Below the pieces are notes generated by a model, which saw only the letters and a list, made by a program, of their open reading frames with translations, ran no database searches and was not told the origin of the DNA. A program made the translations under genes and the position numbers. This document shows, piece by piece, positions 58,639 to 64,000 of a DNA stretch of 64,000 nucleotides. How positions within the stretch are numbered: the stretch's first letter is position 1; every line of letters starts with the position of its first letter. Location: assembly GCF_017168335.1 (NCBI RefSeq), contig NZ_JABFAU010000005.1:120575-184574 (forward strand), in the 5' to 3' direction. The stretch is from Rhodococcus sp. KRD162 (lineage in GTDB: Bacteria; Actinomycetota; Actinomycetes; Mycobacteriales; Mycobacteriaceae).

Positions 58639-59559
58639 GTGGAAAAGCTAGGGTTCTTGCTGCGTCCGAAGTGGTTGGTGCTGGCCGCCGTCGCGCTGGC
58701 CTTCGCGTTCCTGTGCTTCAGCGTGCTGGCTCCGTGGCAGCTGGGGAAGAACACTTCGACCTCTGCACGCAACGATCTGATCACCCGGTCGGTCGCGGCG
58801 GATCCGGTTCCGATCTCCGAGGTTCTCACTGCCGACGGTTTCGCAGCCGACGACGAATGGCGTCGGGTCATCGCAACGGGCTCCTACGTCGCCGATTCCG
58901 ACGCGCTGGTTCGGCTGCGCAGCATCCGAGAAAAGCCGGCGTACGAGGTGATCACTCCGTTCGTCATCGACGGCGGGCCCACCGTGCTCGTCAACCGCGG
59001 GTACGTGTTGCCGGTGGAGGGAACCAGTGCACCCGATTTCGCGGCGCCACCCACAGGCGAGGTGACGTTGAACGCGCGGGTTCGTCAAGCCGAGGGCACC
59101 TCGCGGGAGCCCATCGAGGAGGACGGCCGGCTGCAGGTCTACAACATCAATCCCGAGCAGATCGGGACCGCCGTCGGCGTCGACGCCATCGACGGGTACC
59201 TGCAGCTCGATGCCGATCAGCCGGGCGGTCTCGGCTTGATCGATCTGCCGCAGACGGACGCGGGCCCGTACCTGTCCTACGGTCTGCAGTGGCTGGCGTT
59301 CGGGATCATGGCCCCACTCGGCCTGGCGTACTTCGTTCGCGCCGAGTTGAGGGAGCGACGCGCATCTCGGGCCGAGTTGGCCGCGGCGATGTCCGACGGA
59401 CCAGAACCGATGGCCGACGACCAGACGGCTCGGGAGGACGAGGAAGAAGAGTTCACGCTGCCCACTCGACGTGAGAAGCGAGCGAGGGCACGGGCAGCGT
59501 CACGCACGGCGGTGTCGTCGGATCCTCGCCTGGCAGATCGCTACGGCAAGAATCGCTGA
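58639..59559 (+). CDS. SURF1-family membrane protein
   Basis: 306 residues with a membrane helix at about residues 10-30 and another near 210-235, a large loop between them, and a charged tail. This is the SURF1/Shy1 topology, involved in heme a insertion and assembly of cytochrome c oxidase. The oxidase subunits ctaC and ctaF lie at the other end of the window. The last 60 bases overlap the convergent cobD gene. GTG 58639 is the start. Confidence 0.87.
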   Translation: MEKLGFLLRPKWLVLAAVALAFAFLCFSVLAPWQLGKNTSTSARNDLITRSVAADPVPISEVLTADGFAADDEWRRVIATGSYVADSDALVRLRSIREKPAYEVITPFVIDGGPTVLVNRGYVLPVEGTSAPDFAAPPTGEVTLNARVRQAEGTSREPIEEDGRLQVYNINPEQIGTAVGVDAIDGYLQLDADQPGGLGLIDLPQTDAGPYLSYGLQWLAFGIMAPLGLAYFVRAELRERRASRAELAAAMSDGPEPMADDQTAREDEEEEFTLPTRREKRARARAASRTAVSSDPRLADRYGKNR

Positions 59560-60468
59560 CCCGACGGCGGAGAGTTCCTGCACGCGGATCGACAGACCGA
59601 CCGCTCGGCGGAGGTCGCGTGCCGTCGGCGGCGATCCGTCGCCGAGGGTCGGCCTGATCTCGACTCCGTGCCGGTAGCTGGTTCGGCCTCCCAACTGCAG
59701 GCCCAACGCCCCGGCGGCCGCGGCTTCGGCGACACCTGCGTTGGGGCTGGGGTGCTGTGACGCGTCGCGTCGCCACATCGTCCATGCCTGCTTGGGCGAA
59801 CCGTGCACCAGCGGCGCTGCCAGTACGGTCGCCAGACCCGTCACTCGGGCCGGCACCACGTTCAGCACGTCGTCGATTCGCGCTGCCGCCCAGCCGAAGT
59901 GTCGGTACTTCGGAGACCGGTAGCCGATCATGGCATCGAGCGTGTTACTCGCGCGGTAGGCCAGAATTCCCGGGACACCGGCCAGTGCTCCCCACACCAA
60001 CACACCCCCGGCGGCGTCGGAGGTGTTCTCGGCGATGGACTCGACTGCGGCGCGGGCCAGGCCGTCGATGTCGAGCGAGTCCGGATCTCGACCACACAGC
60101 GATGGCAGCAGCGCACGCGCGCTCGCCATATCCTCGCGATCGAGGTGATCGGCCATCTGCTGCCCCACCCTGGACAGCGATGTCCCGCCCAGCGCCGCCC
60201 ATGTTGCGGCTGCGATCAGCACAGTGTCGACGGGCAGTGTCGATCGAGCCGCCGCTCGGCTCGAGCCGATGCCCACCGCGGCCGCAGAACCGATCAGCGT
60301 CACGGCATGAACGACGCCGAGAGCTGTGCTGTCACGGTACAGAATGCGTTCGAGGCGCAGTGCCGTCGTGCCGAATCCCGCGACCGGATGCCAGCGCCGT
60401 GGGTCTGCGAACATTCGATCGAGGCCGTAGCCGGCCAGTAAGCCGATCGCGCGGGGGTACGTCCACAT
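59500..60468 (-). CDS. cobD: Adenosylcobinamide-phosphate synthase CobD
   Basis: 322 residues, several membrane helices. Family motifs are GLDRMFADPRRWHPVAGFG near the N-terminus and AAVESIAENTSDAAGGVLVW in the middle. It attaches the aminopropanol side chain to adenosylcobyric acid, acting upstream of cobU and cobS. Start MWTYPRAIG at 60468 places the family N-terminus first. Its 3' end lies inside the SURF1 gene on the other strand. Confidence 0.92.
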   Translation of the reverse strand: MWTYPRAIGLLAGYGLDRMFADPRRWHPVAGFGTTALRLERILYRDSTALGVVHAVTLIGSAAAVGIGSSRAAARSTLPVDTVLIAAATWAALGGTSLSRVGQQMADHLDREDMASARALLPSLCGRDPDSLDIDGLARAAVESIAENTSDAAGGVLVWGALAGVPGILAYRASNTLDAMIGYRSPKYRHFGWAAARIDDVLNVVPARVTGLATVLAAPLVHGSPKQAWTMWRRDASQHPSPNAGVAEAAAAGALGLQLGGRTSYRHGVEIRPTLGDGSPPTARDLRRAVGLSIRVQELSAVGSAILAVAICQARIRRHRRA

Positions 60469-60514
60469 CCGTCGAATCTTGCCAACTGCGCATCCGGTGC
60501 AGAAACTCGGTGTG

Positions 60515-60640
60515 TCAGGCCCAGCGTCGGCGATAGGCACCTGCGAGTTGACGGTTGCGGAAGTCGATGTCGCTTCCGTCGTCGAGCAGTGCGATTGCCA
60601 TTCCAACGAAGCCGACGGCTGCCATTACGAACATTGTCAT
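60515..60640 (-). CDS. 41-residue small membrane protein
   Basis: Starts MTMFVMAAVGFVGMAIALLD with GGGGG about five bases upstream. A single hydrophobic helix (residues 3-19) is followed by a charged tail (DDGSDIDFRNRQLAGAYRRR). It lies 47 bases upstream of cobD on the same strand. Too short for a family call, but codon composition and start signal look real. Confidence 0.5.
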   Translation of the reverse strand: MTMFVMAAVGFVGMAIALLDDGSDIDFRNRQLAGAYRRRWA

Positions 60641-60830
60641 GATTCCCCCAGAATCTGGTGTGGATCCGCGTTGCGGACTGCCGGTACACGATTGTTACCG
60701 GTCGGTAGGCCGATTCCTACGGATTTGAGGCGGCCGTCACGTGTGTCCGTCATCACGAGACCCACGTCTCATTCGGAGGTCCAAAATTCAACGGCCACTG
60801 GCACTCTCGCTCTGTGAGCTCGCCCTGCCC

Positions 60831-61727
60831 TCACTGCTGCGCAGAAAACAAATGCTGTTCCTCGATCACGACGGATCGAAGGAATTCGTCGACGGCCTTC
60901 ACCCTGGCCAAGCCGGTCAACTCTCGCGGCACCACCGTCCAGTACGTGCGCTCGACCGAGACGACGCCGGGCAACACCGCTGTCAGCGCTGCGTCGGGCT
61001 CGCCGATATAGCTGGGTAAGGGGGCGATTCCCACACCGGACCTCGCGGCGATCCACTGACCGGTGATGTTGTTGGTCTGTATTCGGGCGCGCCCCTCGGG
61101 CAGGATCGCGTCCAGGATACGAAGTGGTGCAACGTCGAGTAGCGCGTCGACGTAGGAGATGAGGGTGTGTTCGCGCAGGTCTTCGACGGTGCGAATGGGC
61201 GGTCTTGCGGCCAGGTAGGCCTCGGTGGCGAAGAGTTGGAGCGAATAGGTCGCCAACCTGCGAGTCACCACGAATCTCGGCGACGGCCGTTCCAGTGTGA
61301 TCGCAATATCGAACTCTCGGGTGGCCAGAGAATTGTGCTCGGTGGCGGTGACCAACTCGATATCGAGATCCGGATGCCTGTCCCGGAGCACTCCCAGTTC
61401 GGGTGTCAGCACGAAGGCCCCGAATCCATCCGGGGCTGCGATGCGGACGGTGCCGCGTAGCGAACCGGTGTCGGAGGTCTGGTCCTCGAAGGCAGCGATG
61501 AGCGTCGACTCCACGGTCTCGGCATAACCGACCAGCCGTCGACCTGCCTCGGTCAATCGCCATCCTGCGGGGGTCCTGTCGAAAAGTCGCTGCCCGGCCG
61601 ACTTTTCGAGCGCGGTGATGCGTCGGCCGACGGTGGTGTGGTCCACGCCGAGTGTGCGCGAAGCATCGGTCAACCGTCCTGTCCTGGACACTTCGAGAAA
61701 GTAGCGAAGGTGGTCTGGGTTGAACAC
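60831..61727 (-). CDS. LysR-family transcriptional regulator
   Basis: 298 residues. The N-terminal winged helix-turn-helix reads LRYFLEVSRTGRLTDASRTL, then GVDHTTVGRRITALEKSAGQ. The rest is the periplasmic-binding-like effector domain. It is divergent from the methylmalonate-semialdehyde dehydrogenase gene, so it is the likely regulator of that gene and of the alcohol dehydrogenase behind it. The effector is unknown. Confidence 0.88.
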   Translation of the reverse strand: MFNPDHLRYFLEVSRTGRLTDASRTLGVDHTTVGRRITALEKSAGQRLFDRTPAGWRLTEAGRRLVGYAETVESTLIAAFEDQTSDTGSLRGTVRIAAPDGFGAFVLTPELGVLRDRHPDLDIELVTATEHNSLATREFDIAITLERPSPRFVVTRRLATYSLQLFATEAYLAARPPIRTVEDLREHTLISYVDALLDVAPLRILDAILPEGRARIQTNNITGQWIAARSGVGIAPLPSYIGEPDAALTAVLPGVVSVERTYWTVVPRELTGLARVKAVDEFLRSVVIEEQHLFSAQQ

Positions 61728-61747
61728 TCACCCAGCCTATCCTCCTG

Positions 61748-61761
61748 TGCATTTATGCACG
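61748..61761. promoter_or_regulatory. Dyad-symmetric candidate LysR operator
   Basis: gtgcat-tt-atgcac is a perfect inverted repeat of 6-base arms, 20 bases upstream of the LysR start codon and 78 bases before the dehydrogenase start. A half-site-like gtgcat recurs at about 61790. LysR regulators usually bind such sites between divergent genes. Confidence 0.5.
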
Positions 61762-61839
61762 GCGTTCTGCGTATTTGGCCTTTGACTCGTGCATCGTTAA
61801 CAGTGAGACTCGAGACACACCGATGGAAAGGATCGAACG

Positions 61840-63333
61840 TTGACCGACGTCATCGCGCACTGGATGGATGGAAAGCACTACTCCGGCAAGTCCGACCGGA
61901 CCTCCCCCGTCACCAACCCCGCGACCGGTGAGATCACCGGGAGCCTCGCACTTGCCGACACCGACGACGCCCGCGCGGTCATCGACGCGGCCGCTGCCGC
62001 GTTCCCGGCCTGGCGCGATACCTCACTTGCCAAGAGAACCTCTGTCCTGTTCGCATTTCGAGAACTGCTGAACGCACGAAAGAACGAGCTCGCGGACATC
62101 ATCACCGCCGAGCACGGCAAAGTGCTCTCCGATTCCCTCGGCGAGATCTCCCGCGGACAGGAGGTCGTCGAATTCGCCTGCGGCATAGCCCATCTCCTCA
62201 AAGGCGGATACACTGAAAACGCCTCGACCGGCGTGGACGTCTATTCGATCCGTCAGCCGCTCGGGCCGGTGGCGATCATCTCGCCCTTCAACTTTCCCGC
62301 CATGGTCCCGATGTGGTTCTTCCCCGTTGCCATCGCAACAGGCAACACCGTCGTCCTCAAACCCTCCGAAAAGGATCCGAGCGCCAGCATCTGGTTGGCC
62401 GAGCTGTGGAAGGAAGCGGGCCTGCCCGACGGCGTGTTCAACGTTCTGCAGGGTGACAAACTGGCCGTGGACGAGTTGCTCGAGAACAAGAAGATCAAAT
62501 CGGTTTCCTTCGTCGGTTCGACCCCCATCGCGCAATACGTGTACGCCACGGGTACCGCTCACGGAAAGCGTGTCCAAGCTCTCGGCGGAGCCAAGAACCA
62601 TGCCGTCGTACTCCCCGATGCAGATCTCGACCTGGCTGCCGATGCCATGGTCAACGCCGGCTTCGGCTCTGCGGGCGAACGATGCATGGCCATCTCCGCC
62701 CTCGTCGCTGTCGGTCCCATCGCCGACGAACTCGTCGCCAAGATCGCCGAACGCACCAGGCCGCTGGTCACCGGCGACGGAACCCGTAATGCGGACATGG
62801 GCCCGCTGGTGACGAAGGCGCACCGAGACAAGGTCGCCTCCTATGTCGACGCGGGCGAAGCCGCCGGTGCCAGCCTGGTCGTCGACGGGCGCGCGGTGCA
62901 GGCCGACGGCGGGGAGAACGGCTTCTGGCTGGGTCCCACTCTCATCGACCACGTCACCCCCGAGATGAGCGTCTACACCGACGAAATCTTCGGACCTGTT
63001 CTCTCGGTCGTCCGCGTCGACACCTACGACGACGCACTCGCGCTGATCAACGACAATCCTTACGGCAACGGCACCGCCATCTTCACCAACGACGGCGGTG
63101 CGGCACGACGCTTCCAGAACGAGGTGGAGGTCGGCATGGTCGGCATCAACGTGCCCATCCCGGTTCCCATGGCGTACTACAGCTTCGGCGGTTGGAAGAA
63201 CTCCCTCTTCGGAGACAGTCACGCCCACGGCACCGAGGGCGTCCATTTCTTCACCCGAGGCAAAGCTGTCACCAGCCGCTGGCTCGACCCCAGCCACGGC
63301 GGCATCAACCTCGGCTTCCCCGAAAACAGCTGA
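61840..63333 (+). CDS. mmsA: CoA-acylating methylmalonate-semialdehyde dehydrogenase
   Basis: 497 residues, aldehyde dehydrogenase fold. Catalytic Cys282 is in GSAGERCMAIS, and the NAD-binding segment PFNFPAMVPMWFFPVAIATG is typical of the MmsA/IolA class, which lacks the usual Glu base. It oxidises methylmalonate semialdehyde or malonate semialdehyde to propionyl-CoA or acetyl-CoA in valine, beta-alanine or inositol breakdown. The start is TTG at 61840, with AAAGGA upstream. An alcohol dehydrogenase gene follows 26 bases later. Confidence 0.9.
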   Translation: MTDVIAHWMDGKHYSGKSDRTSPVTNPATGEITGSLALADTDDARAVIDAAAAAFPAWRDTSLAKRTSVLFAFRELLNARKNELADIITAEHGKVLSDSLGEISRGQEVVEFACGIAHLLKGGYTENASTGVDVYSIRQPLGPVAIISPFNFPAMVPMWFFPVAIATGNTVVLKPSEKDPSASIWLAELWKEAGLPDGVFNVLQGDKLAVDELLENKKIKSVSFVGSTPIAQYVYATGTAHGKRVQALGGAKNHAVVLPDADLDLAADAMVNAGFGSAGERCMAISALVAVGPIADELVAKIAERTRPLVTGDGTRNADMGPLVTKAHRDKVASYVDAGEAAGASLVVDGRAVQADGGENGFWLGPTLIDHVTPEMSVYTDEIFGPVLSVVRVDTYDDALALINDNPYGNGTAIFTNDGGAARRFQNEVEVGMVGINVPIPVPMAYYSFGGWKNSLFGDSHAHGTEGVHFFTRGKAVTSRWLDPSHGGINLGFPENS

Positions 63334-63359
63334 CCCCCGAAAAAGAGCTGGAGCACACC

Positions 63360-64000
63360 ATGGTTGCCAATATTTCGTTTCCTCGGTTCCTCAAACTCGG
63401 CGGAGGCGCAGTCGCGGAGCTGGGGACTGTTCTGACCGACTTGAATGTCTCACGGCCGTTGCTGGTCACCGACGCTTTCTTGGCCGGAAACGGGTCCGCC
63501 GATCGCCTGATGACCGTCATGACCGAGGCCGGAAAGACACCCGCTTTGTTCTCCGGCACCGTCCCGGATCCGACGACGGATTCCCTCGTCGCCGGTCTCG
63601 ATGCGGTGCGGCAGCATTCGGCCGATTCGATCATCGGGTTCGGCGGAGGCAGTCCGATGGACACGGCGAAGGCGCTGGCGATCCTCGCGGTGCAGGGCGG
63701 CACGATGCGGGATTTCAAGGCTCCCGTCGTCTCGACCGGCCCGGCCCTACCGATCATCGCCATTCCCACCACAGCCGGAAGTGGTTCGGAGGCAACTCAG
63801 TTCACCATCATCACCGATGTAGCCTCGGACGAGAAGATGTTGTGCCCCGGCCTGTCCTTTCTGCCGATCGCATCCATCATCGACTTCGAGTTGACCATGT
63901 CGATGCCGGCGCGCTTGACGGCCGATACCGGCGTCGATGCACTCACACACGCCATCGAGGCGTACGTCAGCAAAAAAGCCAACCCCATTTCCGACGGTTT
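63360..64000 (+). CDS. Iron-containing alcohol dehydrogenase, 3' end outside the window
   Basis: The first 213 residues are present. GFGGGSPMDTAKALAI is the NAD-binding motif, and DTGVDALTHAIEAYVS holds the metal-ligand Asp and first His of the group III (Fe-ADH) family. GGAG precedes the ATG. Together with mmsA it may form a short catabolic operon that handles a hydroxy acid or alcohol and then the semialdehyde. 3-Hydroxyisobutyrate or 3-hydroxypropionate type substrates are guesses. Confidence 0.85.
   Translation, partial: MVANISFPRFLKLGGGAVAELGTVLTDLNVSRPLLVTDAFLAGNGSADRLMTVMTEAGKTPALFSGTVPDPTTDSLVAGLDAVRQHSADSIIGFGGGSPMDTAKALAILAVQGGTMRDFKAPVVSTGPALPIIAIPTTAGSGSEATQFTIITDVASDEKMLCPGLSFLPIASIIDFELTMSMPARLTADTGVDALTHAIEAYVSKKANPISDG

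Overview
The window is high-GC actinobacterial DNA, most likely from a Rhodococcus-type member of the Nocardiaceae. The gene order follows, from memory, the Mycobacterium tuberculosis Rv2199c-Rv2236c interval: ctaF, ctaC, asnB, adoK, erpA, glycerate kinase, DUF3043, cob genes, ilvE, gcvT, leucyl aminopeptidase, dlaT, lipB, lipA, glnA1, glnE, glnA2, panB, the RNase H/phosphatase fusion, a Nif3-like gene, cobC, ptpA, a SURF1-like gene and cobD. Genes are tightly packed, with many 4-bp start/stop overlaps and frequent GTG starts. The genus is an inference from gene content, not a measurement.

Region 1 (1-21.7 kb) is core metabolism: cytochrome oxidase subunits, asparagine synthesis, Fe-S cluster insertion, late cobalamin synthesis (cobU-cobT-cobS), branched-chain amino acid transamination, the glycine cleavage T protein, and a lipoic acid block (E2 acyltransferase, lipB, lipA) ending in glnA1 (glutamine synthetase I).

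Region 2 (21,692-31,484) is an integrated element of about 9.77 kb, flanked by a perfect 25-bp direct repeat that forms the last eight codons of glnA1. It carries a tyrosine integrase, a divergent repressor/excisionase switch, a second complete tyrosine recombinase, and a replication-initiator gene with six internal iteron-like repeats. It also has a string of small overlapping genes and a capsid cassette (protease, decoration protein, major capsid protein, scaffold-like protein). No large terminase, portal, tail or lysis gene is visible. The best reading is a capsid-encoding phage satellite of the same general kind as the phiRv1/phiRv2 elements of M. tuberculosis, with a lambda-O-like internal origin. 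Integration replaces the glnA1 stop codon and separates the gene from its native terminator, which now lies at 31,507 beyond attR.

Region 3 (31.5-46 kb) holds an osmoprotectant ABC transporter operon (two permeases, ATPase, binding lipoprotein), then glnE and glnA2, which belong functionally with glnA1. A secreted Tap-like hydrolase, nadE, panB, a lipoprotein and a proline iminopeptidase follow.

Region 4 (46-64 kb) has an RNB-family ribonuclease, a SPOR-like small protein, the RNase P RNA (rnpB), a TetR/MFS pair with a clear palindromic operator, a DUF1697 gene, an ArsB/SLC13-type transporter and a secreted lipase. The RNase H-phosphatase/zinc-ribbon/Nif3/cobC cluster, a HAD protein with ptpA, a SURF1-like gene, cobD, and a LysR regulator divergent from a methylmalonate-semialdehyde dehydrogenase follow. 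The window ends inside an iron-containing alcohol dehydrogenase.
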